From assembly GCA_963969395.1 (NCBI GenBank), contig OZ017801.1, positions 21,891,611-21,955,610 on the forward strand: a stretch of DNA of 64,000 bases. Direction: 5' to 3'. A program made the position numbers and the translations under genes. Numbering within the stretch: position 1 is the first letter of the stretch; each line of letters starts with the position of its first letter. A model generated the notes under the pieces. It had not been told where the DNA came from. It saw nothing but the letters and a program-made list of their open reading frames with translations, and did not search any database. The stretch is from Pseudoscleropodium purum. Taxonomy: Eukaryota > Streptophyta > Bryopsida > Hypnales > Brachytheciaceae. Shown piece after piece: positions 22,565 through 33,608 of this stretch.

Positions 22565-25500
22565 CTACTTTCCACCAGATGGACCACTGCTTTCTCCCAA
22601 AACAAAAGGAAAATCTACTGTACCGAGGAGTTTAGCAGATGATTGACGAGTTGACCGTTGTTGACTTGGACGGACTATTCGCCCTCCAGATTGAACTTCG
22701 ATGTCCACCTTATGAAATTGTTTCTTGGTTTCCGGAGAGAAGTCATCGTCCTCTTCACGCTTCCTTTTTTGTTTTCTTTTCAGTGATAAATCGACTTCGT
22801 CTGCCTTCAAGGTTCTCAAGTTGCTCTCCACACGATCTACCATCGCTTGAACAACTTCATCATCTCCTTTCCCTTGCCATACTGTGAGGCAGTCTCCATC
22901 CAATAGGAAAGCCTTCCAATGCCCTATAATATCGCCAATGCGCCTATCAAATGCTGCTGCCACATCTACAGATGAATGTCTTGTGCTTGTTTGTCCATTT
23001 GTATCGTAGACAGCACGAACTTTTGCAGCCTCTTCCAACTTCGACAATAGAAGGGCCCTACCTACGAGGGTGTGGTCGTTTGCCTTATACTACTCATCGA
23101 ACTCTTTTCCATGGTTCACTTCCACCCAACTATCTTCTGGTCCTCTCTCCACTTTTTTATCTGGAAAACGAAAGAACTTTTTGTGTTGCAAACTCCAATG
23201 TCCCTCCATGTTGCGACAAAACATTTCACAGGCCACGTCATCTACAATTCCTCGAGCCTGCAATTCCACCTCTCTATTGTGAGTCATCCACACATCCAAA
23301 TCCAATGGTTGCTGAGATTCTTCGTACAAATCATGCCTCTGTTCATTTGCATTCCACCGGATTGGCTTCTCCCAATGTTGATAATTTTGAAATTTGTACG
23401 GCGCTTGATCAAGAGGAAGATTCCAACGATTGTACTTGTGGCCTAGAGGCATAGCTTCCAAGATACCAAACATTTCGTAGAACCTAGCACTCAATGGACT
23501 ATGACACTCGGCAGACACCGAACAAATGAGTGATGCTTTCACAATGCAAGTGATATGGAAAGTATGACGACATTGGCCCATGGTTACCGCACCTTCCGGT
23601 TCGAAGAGGTCTTGGCAAAGGCTACAACAACCATCTAAGATTGGAGAGGCTGGATCACAAGCATGCACCACTCGCTTGTCTTTCACATTGATGTGTGCTG
23701 AAAGTGTGTTATAAGGGACCCATCCTTCCTCTACTTCCAAGGCCCAATTGATGGGTGGAGCTTGGTCCTTCTTTGTGTGGTTTAACCGCTCAAACATGGC
23801 ATCCATGTCTCCCCAACATGTGATCTTCGTATATCCCTTTGAAGGATGTTGGTCAAACATAGTCTTAAACCAACTCAAAGAGTTTTGAATGGCATCGCAA
23901 TTTCCATTCGACTCCATTGCCAATGTTTGAAGACCTGCCATTGCTCGAGATACTACAGAGGGTCTGTCTTGGAGTCTTTGTACCCATGCTAATCATCGAG
24001 ACTCCAAGCCGCTAGATGGCATAAACTTCTTCAAATCCAAGGACAATTGCAATCGATTCAACTTGGATTCAACGATTCCTTTTGCTTCAATTGCCTCCTC
24101 CAATTTATGCTTCAACTCTTCAAAGTCACAACTCTCCATTTGCGTCTCCGCATTCACGTAAACGGATAAAAGCTTTTCCATTGATGGTTGTTGTGTCGCT
24201 TTTAACATGCTCAAGTCGTGACTTTCTTGTACATTCACAATGGCAGGATTGTCGCTTGCTTCGGCCTTATCAAAAGGAAGAGAGAGCTTATCTTCACTCT
24301 CTTGAGTCTCTTGACTGTCTCCGAGTACAATCACTGGTGAGATTGCAACCTCACTTGGATTTTTGGAGGTCCCTTGCAATTCTGCAATCCGTTTACGCAT
24401 CTTCATCAACTCCTCCATTTGCCTTGATGATTGTTGATTTAAATGTTCAACCTCACTCTCCGAAGTCTTTAATTTCAACTCCAACACTTTGCACCCTGCT
24501 TCCACTCCTTCAAGGTCAGCAATTTTCTTCTCATATTCCACCAATTGTAGTATGTGAAAATCTCTTTCTTCGAAAAGTGGTCCGAAAGTCTTCGTGAGAT
24601 TCTGAAATGCTATAGCACCTTTCAATATCTCTGGTGCTATTAAAGAAAATTCCTTGGCCAAATTCATAAAAGTCGGAGCAGCTTGCGCTAAAAATTCAGC
24701 TGACATCGTTATCTTGAAAGCTGTATCAAGTATATGTGCAACATCCTTTGAATCTGCAAGTGGACTCATTGGAACAGTAGTAGCACCATCATCAGGGTTC
24801 GACGATCCGCCTATTTCTTCATGAAGGTTAGCAAACTGAACCGAGAGCTTCAAAAGATTTTCCAATTGTTTTGGATTGGACATGTCTTGCAAGGTTTGTT
24901 GTAGAAGACTTGGTAATGCCGCTGTAATTGGAAACTCCTGCACCCACCTTTTACGCTCGGAACTCCATAATGACGATATATTATCAATCGTCACGCCTTG
25001 TCCACGAGGCGTATGTACTTTGTCTTCTAAACTTAACGCTGGACTAGATTCAACGCCTTGATGCACAGACGGAGATTTGTAGACCAAACTATCAAAACAA
25101 TTGTTGTCTATCAGACTATCAATTGTAGCATTAGCCTTTGCCACTTTCTCCGCCAAGACTTCGTCTACTTTACTTTTTGAAGTTTCCCCGCGTTCCGTGC
25201 AAACCTTGCCTTTGTTTACAAACTCCGTTTGCGTTTGTGCCGCAACATTTGGTATAAAGGTCAAACGCATTGGAGCTGTGGAAAAGACTTCACCCTCCTG
25301 CGCCTCTACATCTTTCTCCACATCTTTCCCCACATTTTTCGAAGAGCTTTCATTGATTGCTTTTGTTGGAGATTGTACAGACCGTAATTCTTCAACATTT
25401 GAGGCTTTCTCCACACCATCCGTTTTTACCTCAATAGTATTTTTTAATACTTTTTCTGTTTCTCCCTCTGAATTGTACAAGTTGGGAATGTCCTTTTGAT

Positions 25501-25963
25501 TGGCTTCAAGTAGAAGTGGGCAAGTTGTTGTCGTCGGAAACGTGCTCCAATCGATCTTGCGCTCTAATATAAGTTCCGCATAAACCATACATGCCACGCT
25601 ATAATTAATATAGCCTTTACTTCTACGCTTGTTTCCAAATAGAACACGCCACACCTCCTCAGATCGATGGACAAAATGTTTGTTGTTGCAAGTCCATGGT
25701 TTACAACAAAAATCTCGTGTATGACTCCTATGCGACTTCTGAGGCCACAACTTATCAATGTGGTACATTTTAACATAGGTCCTGCACATTTTTTATGTCC
25801 AATACTCCGCATCTCCATCTTCCCACCCGCTCTCTGCTTTAATTGTAAGGTCATTTAAAATGTCAAGCCGAAGGTCGTGCGTAGCTCCCTTCACTTTGCT
25901 TTTTTTCTTCACTTCACTTCCCAGAGTCACCCCATCCATATTTCGATCACCTTCGCCGTTCAT
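22565..25963 (-). pseudogene. Large RING-type/coiled-coil cargo protein, one frame of about 1132 codons with three in-frame stops
   Basis: From ATG 25963 to the stop at 22565 a single frame is interrupted only by TAA (25795-25793), TGA (23995-23993) and TAG (23092-23090). The N-terminal domain (about residues 45-130) contains GWEDGD..YW, CRTYVKM.HIDKLW, C..KHF, VWRVLFG and MVYAELIL...DW, and is shared with the product of 29430. A Ser/Glu-rich linker follows, then a coiled coil (YEKKIADLEGVEAG...HLNQQSSRQMEELMKMRKRIAELQ). A RING-like zinc site at about 779-825 has CCSLC, CRHTFHITC and later Cys residues. The end has a Lys/Arg-rich nuclear-type tail. RING proteins usually act as ubiquitin ligases; here that is inference. 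It occupies the place the transposase holds in the left half. Confidence 0.75.
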
Positions 25964-26176
25964 GATTGTCAATTGGATTCAACAACCAATTGAAGTGAAT
26001 AAAAAAATCTCACGTGATAGTCAAAAGTCATGGCATCAACCGCAACACAGTAACACAAGATAGAGGACCCCAACTCTCCACCCCGTAGGAGCAACTAGCA
26101 CATAAAGCAATAGTAGCACATCCAACTTGGCACCGAAGGAGAATTGAAGTGAGAAGAAATGAAAAGTCACTCCACC

Positions 26177-26500
26177 CTTATAGCCATCCGCCACCGGACC
26201 TGCCCTGGACCGCGCGAAGCAGCCCCGAACCTCGCGTCCGCCGCGCGGACCGACGACGTCCGCTTCAGCAGCGAACGCGCCATCCACCCATCGCCCCGTC
26301 CGACCGACCCGTCCAACCACCCTGACCGACCGACCCGTCCGACCGACCCGACCGACCGCCTCGTCCGACCGCCCCGTCCGACCACCCTGACCGACTGCCC
26401 CGTTCGACCGCCCCGATCAACCGCCCCGTCCGACCGGCGCGTCCACCCGGACTGTCCGCACTATCCGCCTACCGACGCCGTCCGCACTTTGGACACGCCG
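26177..26500 (-). promoter_or_regulatory. GTCCGACC array with TATA box, promoter of the RING-protein gene
   Basis: An array of cgtccgacc/ccgaccga words on the plus strand runs from about 26270 to 26500. On the gene side it ends at a TATAAG (plus strand CTTATA, 26177-26182) about 210 bp before the ATG at 25963. The words are variants of the terminal array. The spacer copy B abuts it on the other side. Confidence 0.7.
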
Positions 26501-28948
26501 ACCGCCCCACTTAAACACTGACCGCCGAGGGCGTCCGCCCAGCTGTCCATTGGTGCATCCTATGAGGCCATTATTATTCAAAAAGAGCGGTAACATTTCA
26601 AAAATAAAACAGCCTAATAATCACTGCTAAATGAAGATCAATGTAATTGATTTGTCATTTTTTTTTTTTCTAACCCTAAACCCTAAACCCTATACCCTAA
26701 TTACCCTAAACCTTTTCTTTTCTCCCCTAAATTGTTTTACGAATGAGGGGAATGTGGTTAAATTGAATATGTTTGGATTAATTACTGATATTATTCCTCT
26801 AAATAGGTTTTGAGAAGATCTGAAGATGGTGGGGATTTTTTTAAAGTTCATTAGGAAATCAAATGTTTTGCAGAAATAATCAATTCTTTTTCATCATAAG
26901 CAAATGAAATTTAAAAAAAAAGCCCCAATACATAATTAGAATAACAGTTTAATAGATTTCAACCTCATGATATTTAATGAAAGGTTGTGATTTCTCATTA
27001 AAAGTGCATCACAATCTTCAAATGAACATCAAGTCTTTCATATTTCTTAATGAAACTTTGATTAGATTTGAAAACAAAGAAAAAGAATCAATGTTTTAAC
27101 TTTCAAATCATGTATGGCTATATTTTTTCTTAAAAACATAGAAAAATTCGTTACTTGAGTTGGTGGAGTAGAATACATTATACACTTATACATGTGCTAT
27201 ATTTATTTTGAAGGGTAATTCCAATATTCTTATTTCAGATGTTTTTAAATATTAATTTTAAAAAAGAGGGTTCATTGTTTAAAGATCTAAAAAATTGACA
27301 AATATAATTTCTATTATAAATAGGAATTGAATTCGGAATTCGATTTTTGAAATGATTCAAATGAACAAGATATTGATTATAAAATATTTCTTTGTTTGAG
27401 TTTTCAAAATGAATTCACAAAACAATTGCAAACTTTTGAACTTAGGTATATGATGTTGTTTTCGGTTTGTACTTTGTAGAGTATAATACTTCAATTTTAA
27501 TCCTAAATAAATGAAAAAATTCTACATGAATGAAATGTTTCTATGTATTGCACAAAGATTTCTACCAATTATTATGATAATTAAATACATTGTTACATTT
27601 CATAAAATATTCTACATAGAAAAAAAAAATCATTTTAGTTTTCAATCATGATAAACGATGTCTTCTACTCTTTCTGTTATATGTTCGTTTTGTATAACGT
27701 GTACATTGTACAATCTTTGAGAGCAAGGTAGTTCATTTTTGGCTCTCATTGAAATAGAAAATATATTTGTGCTTGGATTTTGAAATCATTATGTATTCTA
27801 CGGTCTTGCAAGAATGCATCTTGTTTCTTCCTTTGAATCCTTTTGATATTTTTTTTTTTTTCCTTTGCTTTCCTCGTAGAGCTCTTGTTCACTTGTTTTC
27901 TTCATTTGACCAGCCTATTTGGCTTGGCTCTTAGTTTTTTGTTTTTTTAATGCAATGGTTTATGCATATGTTATAAAAAATATATATTATTTATTTAAAA
28001 TTAATATATTGATGAACAAACGCATAAAGGCATTGAATGCTTTCACATTTAGAGTTATAAATCTATCATAAATCACTCTTGCAAATTTGAATGATTGAAT
28101 CGAAAATTTGAAAATGTAATTACAAGAGCTTTCAATTCAATCAATTGCATAAATCATATATGTTGAAATGCAACTCGTATGAGTTTAGCATCTATGAAGA
28201 TTAATTCATGCCATCCACATGCAATTTTCCAATTTAATAAAATGCAATTGAGTACTTCAATTTTTTTCTTTTCAATTCTCTAAGTAACATTCACTTCATA
28301 TCTTTCTCTATTTGTTTATCTATTTTTTGGCAACAAATAGAGAAACCATCTTTGTCTATATTTGCACATGCACTCTTATTTGATTGATGAAGAATAGATC
28401 TACGAAATATATAATCATTGATTTGTTCATGTTGATTTATCTAATATATTTTATATATGTATATATATTTATATATATATATATATATCATTAAAGGAGT
28501 ATGGAAGACAAGATTGACAGATTGTGTTCAAATGTTGTTAATTTTGAAATGATTTAGTATTATATCATTTATAAGAATATTATAATAGTGTTATGTTATA
28601 ATATTCCTAAAACAATTGCAACAAATATTAAAATACATGCTAAGTTAGGTTTGTTAACCTACCAATTGTTCATTAATAGACATAATTGAGTAGCCCCCTT
28701 AAATGAAACACTCAATATCTAATATCTTACAATCCAAATGGTGGATTTGTCTAAACTTTTTTCCACATTTTTTCCAACTAATTTATTACAAGATCCTATG
28801 GTTACATATGCCCAAAAGTATTTTTCTTCCAAGACTTGGTATTTACACTACTATTGGCAGTTTTGAAGTGTTTTTAGTGAAAAGAACTTTAGGGGTTAAA
28901 CATCTATACCGTGAGATTTTGAAAAAAGAACAATTTCCTTCATTAGGT
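26480..28948. repeat. 2.4-kb non-coding spacer, copy B
   Basis: Copy of 14840-17308 with the same telomere-like run (about 26671-26713) and TA microsatellite (about 28440-28490). Alignment ends within caatttcctt.catta; copy B then passes into ggtttagggttt and the array before the 29430 gene. Apart from isolated substitutions near its right end I see no differences, a higher similarity than between the two kinase-like coding copies. Confidence 0.9.
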
Positions 28949-28961
28949 TTAGGGTTTAAGA

Positions 28962-29225
28962 TGAGCCGTCCGCCCTGTCCACCCCGTCCGCCGCGATATC
29001 CGTCTGCCCGTCCTCCGTCCGCCCTGTTCGCCCGATCCGGAGTCCGCCTTGTCCGGCCTGACCGCCCCGTCCTCCGTCCGCCCAGTCCGCCCGATCCCGC
29101 GTTCACCCTGATACCCGTCCGCCCGGTACGGCCGTCTGATTGACACGCGGACTGATGTGGTCCGCATGATCTGGACGTCCGCCTCAGGGCGTCCGCATAT
29201 ATATATGGGGAGGTGGACGGCTCAT
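28962..29225 (+). promoter_or_regulatory. GTCCG array with TATA box, promoter of the 29430 gene and source-like block of the MITEs
   Basis: The array holds gtccgccc words and a block (29118-29190) with acggccgtctgattgac.cgcggactgatgtggtccgca that is almost the same as the middle of both MITEs. It ends in TATATATA at 29198-29205, followed by ggggaggtggacgg. A palindromic AT stretch (taattaattaatta, about 29355-29370) lies in the leader, and ctttgcttcag just before the ATG resembles a splice acceptor, so a leader intron is possible. Confidence 0.75.
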
Positions 29226-29429
29226 TCCGAACAGTCGTTCTCTTTTGAAGTGGGCGGACCGGTGCATTGGAAGCTCTATGCGCCCCTTCCACTTTGAGTG
29301 AACGATTGTTGTGGCATTGTTACAAATTTTCACAAAGTTCTCGCTTGTAAAATTTTAATTAATTAATTAAATTAAAATTTTGGTTCTTAAGCTTTCTAAT
29401 TGTTTCATTCTCTTTGCTTCAGCTTCATC

Positions 29430-30691
29430 ATGCTGAAAGATAGAACACCCAAAAAAAGTAGTCGAAAGGGAAGATCCCAATTGTTCGATTGGGATGCTTG
29501 GGCCGATCCATTGTGCGTGGGTGAACCGGGATGGGAAGAAGAACCAACAAGAGTATGGGATTGCTCAATGTGCAAGAAGTATGTAAAAATGACTCACATT
29601 CAAAAACTTTGGCGACGTGAACGTGTAGAGCACCAAGCGCCACATTGGGAAGGACAAATGTCTATGTGCCAAAGTAAGCACTTCAAACAACGATACACAC
29701 AAGTGCATCGAGTTCTTGGCATTAAAAGCACCAAACCAAATATAATGAATTATAATGTTATGGCAATGGTTTGGGCAGAGATTGTACTCCACAAGGACGT
29801 GGACTGGCGTACTGCTACAGGTCGCAATGTAGAGAACTATACGCGCACGGATGCCGTTATAGATACACAGTGGAGGGGCGCAAGCGATTGCATGCTAGAG
29901 TGGTCTAATCGAGGTTATCTACAACAACCTTCAGTTGTTCTACGAGATGCTGAAGATGCGTGGACAGATGACGATGATAACGATGATATGCAAGTGCCTG
30001 TCACATTTGGAGTTAGACACAAGCGGGTAGAAGAACGAGAACGAATTGAATTCGAGCAACAAATGCAAGAGGCAACACGCAGAAGCCTTCAAGATCGTGG
30101 ACGGCAAGATAGGCATGGTGGGTCTTACGGACATGAACATGGAACGCGAGAATCTGAACATGGAAGAGGTGGTTCATACTCTAGTTACGATCCTCAAAAT
30201 AGATATGAAGGTGGAAGGGGAGCTATGGATCCACGCATTATGGTGGTTCAAGTGCAGTTGGTTCTCGTTATGGCACTCCCCCTGAAATTGGCTCTCTAGG
30301 TGGGACAGGTAGCTATGGCAACACGCACTATGGTAGGTCTACTGAATCTGGTTCATATTATACGACGCCCACTCAAGTGGGCTCCGAAGGTAGTAGAGGA
30401 AGCCATGTAACCCCGCAGTATAGTTGCTCTCTTCACGGAAGCGCCCAATACTATCCGGGATCAACTAGAAGTGATTCATACGTGCATCATGGGGCCTCTT
30501 ATTACGGGGCTTCAAATGAAAGAAGATCAGAGCCTACTACTCCGGTTCCTCCTCCCACTTTTGGAGGTTCAAATTATGGACAAGGAGGTGCACCGAGTGG
30601 ATATCACGGAAACTACGGAGGTGGTCCGTTCATTGGAGTATAAAGAAGAGGCAGCGGTCAACAATTTGAGTCTGATTCAGATTCCGAATAA
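29430..30691 (+). pseudogene. Cys/His-domain cargo protein with Gly/Ser/Tyr-rich tail; frameshift and late stop
   Basis: ATG 29430 (MLKDRTPKKSS..) is chosen; the frame upstream has no ATG. An N-terminal Lys/Arg patch is followed by GWEEEPTRVWDCSMC, YVKMTHIQKLW, MCQSKHF, HRVLG and MVWAEIVL...DW. This is the domain also found at the start of the RING-protein gene, with a possible CxxC...CxxxH metal site. An acidic segment (TDDDDNDD), an Arg/Glu-rich helix and a low-complexity Gly/Ser/Tyr tail follow. A one-base shift near 30211-30220 (gtggaagggg) is needed to continue the tail frame (YGSTHYGGSS..). A TAA at 30641-30643 then precedes a short acidic end (FESDSDSE) and the final TAA at 30689. No known function; the tail resembles condensate-forming RNA/DNA-binding proteins. 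Confidence 0.7.
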
Positions 30692-31284
30692 AAAAACATG
30701 CAAGTATATAGTGAGCATGTATTTGCTCGATTTTCTCATTTTTACTCTCACGACAAGTATAGAGCACTAGATTGGTAGAAGTAGTACAAAATTTTAAATG
30801 AATAGAACAATTTTGAACAAAAATTTTGTTCACTTTTTCAAAAAGTGTTGTGTAATAGTGTACACCAAGTATGTATGTAGGCAAGCATATTGTTGAAGAC
30901 ATCATTGTATTATTTTATAATAGCGTTGATGTATACGGCTATAAGCGACTTTGATAAATAATAAAAATATGAAAAAGAAATGTAATTTTGTAAGAGCCAT
31001 ATTATGTCTATTTTTGAATTTAGCATTCGAGGTTAAATATGTACTAGCATGGTGTGTATTTTGAAATTATTGTTGTGTGTTTATTACATTTAGAAACTCG
31101 TAAATGATATAAATGTATTTCTAATTAATTTATGAAAGATTAAATTATTTGAATATTTGAAATTTTTTTATTTTTCATTCAACGATTGCTAAAAACTAAA
31201 ATGATTTCTTATTCGTATGAAGAAATGTCCAAATTAAACAATTAGTGGTTCTTCTTTAGATTCTATTTTCAAATATGAAAAAAA
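30692..31284. other. AT-rich 3' flank between the 29430 gene and kinase copy 2
   Basis: Contains AATAAAA-type polyadenylation-like words (for example near 30957) and no further gene. Confidence 0.5.
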
Positions 31285-31580
31285 AATCGGATCGGGCGGA
31301 CGCTTGATTTGTCCGCCCGTGCCCGTCCGATAGGGCGGACGCCAGATTTGTCCGCCCGTGGCCGTCTGGTCGGGCGGACGCGGCTGTAAGGTTTCGGGGA
31401 GGCGGACAGCTGATGCGTCCGCCAGCCGCGGCCCATCCGATCAAGCGGACGGTTTGTGGCCGTCCGCCACTGCCCGTCAGATCAGGTGGACGGCAGATTT
31501 GTCCGCCCGTGGCCGTCCGATCGGGCGGACGGTTTGGGGCCGTCCGCGCCCCAATAAGATGGGCGAACGGGCCGTCCGCA
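31285..31580 (+). promoter_or_regulatory. GTCCG array, promoter of kinase-like copy 2
   Basis: Repeated units of about 45-55 bp containing cgtccgatcgggcggacg and gatttgtccgcccgtg. They end in AATAAG (31553-31558), the counterpart of TATAAG in copy 1. The following leader, about 31565 to 31774, is nearly identical to that of copy 1. Confidence 0.75.
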
Positions 31581-31774
31581 TTGTCACTTTTGCTTTGCCC
31601 CTTATGAATGCAAGGTGGAGCGGAGAGCTTGGTGGTTCATCCTCCATTGGCTCCTTTCCGAGGCAAGGCAAGAGTGGTTTATTGGGGCCCCCTTGTTGCC
31701 AATTTTTTGGACACTTGCATGTGAATTTAATTTCAAATTAAAAAATTTGATCTATATCAATTTCATTTGTCACG

Positions 31775-33268
31775 ATGACGAAGGGGAAGAAGAAGGTTGC
31801 GAAGCTTAAACATGGAGAGGGACCATCGAACTTGGAAGTAGCTCGCCAAAGTCCTTCGGAAGAATGCAAGAAATTCATGATTGAGCGCATCGTTCAATTT
31901 TATGAATCGGAAACAACATTGTCTTTAGACAATAAGTACATCAAATATCAAGAGGAGTGCATGTCTAAATTCAAGGTAGATATGACACAGATGTTGTTGG
32001 ATGCATTGAATGTGGCAAAGTGGCATGACAAAATGCATAAAACGTACTTCACCAAATGTTTGGAGAACAAGGTTCATGACGCTTTGTGGAATTCCAAAGT
32101 CATTTTGGTTAAATATGGCAAGGAATATCGACCCAATGACGCCCAGTTTGAAGAAGTGATTCTGAAAGTGGACTTGTTTAGGGGGCGATGTGCTCCATTC
32201 GCCAAAACGCACAATCGAGTTGGTTCAATTGGTTGGTGGAAAAGCAATGATGGAGTTGCTAAAGCGGAAAGGACCAAACGGCACCTCATAGCACTTCCAG
32301 ATACAACACGCGTGATTGCTATTGATGATAGAACGATAAGAAGTGGATATGCAACGATTCGAAAGGTTCATATTGAAGGATGTTCAGGAATACTTCTTCA
32401 TTGGGAGTTTGCGGCAAAGAAATCCATTCACCACCAAACTCGACCCGATCTTGCAAAGCTAGAACATCAAAACGAATCAATGGCTATTCGAATTCCACAC
32501 GCGTGTGTAATACGGTTTGTTGCGGTGCACGGAACGACGTGTGAAGGTTATGCGTATTGGTGGAATGGTGGAACTCTTCGACAAATGTTGAATATGAATA
32601 AGGACTATTCAGACAACATTCAAATCCGTTTGATATATACGAATCCAACCAAAAAGGAGGTTGTAAAAGCTCACCATTTAGGACGATATCGGAAGAAGCG
32701 CACGGAGTTGACATGGGCGTTTATGCATATAATGTATGCAGTGCATCTTGTTGGACATTTGCACAATGATCTTTCTCCGGACAACATTTTGTTGCATTTT
32801 CTAGAGGATGAGTCACGTGTGTACATTGGAGTTTGCGATTGGGGCATGACCACCTTAGCTTCTCAGCCAATGAAGTCTTTGTACACATTCACATCAGCAG
32901 ATGAAATGAAACAAACTTTGCAGAGGAGATGGTGGGTGGATCCACGTATTACATATTTGCATAAAGCAGGTACAGATATGGAAGTCATTCCGATGTATTC
33001 ACGTAAGTCGGAAGAGTATGCCGTTCGAAAAATTGCTCGGCGGATGAATGGAAACAACATGTCAGAGCCGTATTTCAACGTGCTACTTAAAACACCTAGT
33101 GCGACACAATTTGCCTTTCATGACTTTGCAAAAGTGTTTTATGCTTATTTGAAGCGCATTTCTTCGAAGACTGACGATGAAAATACTAGTTTGGCCCATT
33201 TGATTACGCGATTTTCTAATACATATCGTTGGCTTTTGCTAGATGAACATTTCCGCCATTTATATTAG
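31775..33268 (+). CDS. Protein-kinase-like cargo gene, intact, 497 aa
   Basis: ATG at 31775 (MTKGKKKVAKLKHGEG), no internal stop. Residues 1-190 form a charged N-terminal region without a known domain. A kinase-like fold follows. It has a glycine/β-strand region (IRSGYATIRKVHIEG), the presumed ATP lysine in FAAKK (about K215), and a possible C-helix Glu (AKLEHQNE). The catalytic loop is HNDLSPDNIL (H330-N331-D332) and the metal motif is DWG instead of DFG (355-357). HRD to HND with Asp kept, the retained Asn, and a likely ATP lysine suggest an active or atypical kinase, though Ser replaces the usual loop Lys. I do not recognise a named family. It is the last gene before the right terminus and the only cargo gene of the element without lesions. 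Confidence 0.85.
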   Translation: MTKGKKKVAKLKHGEGPSNLEVARQSPSEECKKFMIERIVQFYESETTLSLDNKYIKYQEECMSKFKVDMTQMLLDALNVAKWHDKMHKTYFTKCLENKVHDALWNSKVILVKYGKEYRPNDAQFEEVILKVDLFRGRCAPFAKTHNRVGSIGWWKSNDGVAKAERTKRHLIALPDTTRVIAIDDRTIRSGYATIRKVHIEGCSGILLHWEFAAKKSIHHQTRPDLAKLEHQNESMAIRIPHACVIRFVAVHGTTCEGYAYWWNGGTLRQMLNMNKDYSDNIQIRLIYTNPTKKEVVKAHHLGRYRKKRTELTWAFMHIMYAVHLVGHLHNDLSPDNILLHFLEDESRVYIGVCDWGMTTLASQPMKSLYTFTSADEMKQTLQRRWWVDPRITYLHKAGTDMEVIPMYSRKSEEYAVRKIARRMNGNNMSEPYFNVLLKTPSATQFAFHDFAKVFYAYLKRISSKTDDENTSLAHLITRFSNTYRWLLLDEHFRHLY

Positions 33269-33608
33269 ATTGGTAGTGCAGAAGTAGTAGTTGAATACTT
33301 GAATAGGTTATATAGGTATTAAAAATTAGTTTAGAAATATAGAGTTGGAATGAAAAAAATTATATGTGCAATTAGCCAAATGTGCACAATGTATGGTATT
33401 CTACATTAAATTGAATACATTTTGCCCATATTGATTATGTTTGTATTTGTGTTGATCTTGATTTTTTAAATAGTATATATATATATATTTGAAGTCACAA
33501 ACTTTTTTAGTTTGCCTTTTGAAAATGAATTGAAATTTTTTCATAGTTTCAAGACTATAATGGACTCATGGTCAAACTTTATAATCTTTTAAATTGTTTA
33601 AAGATTAA

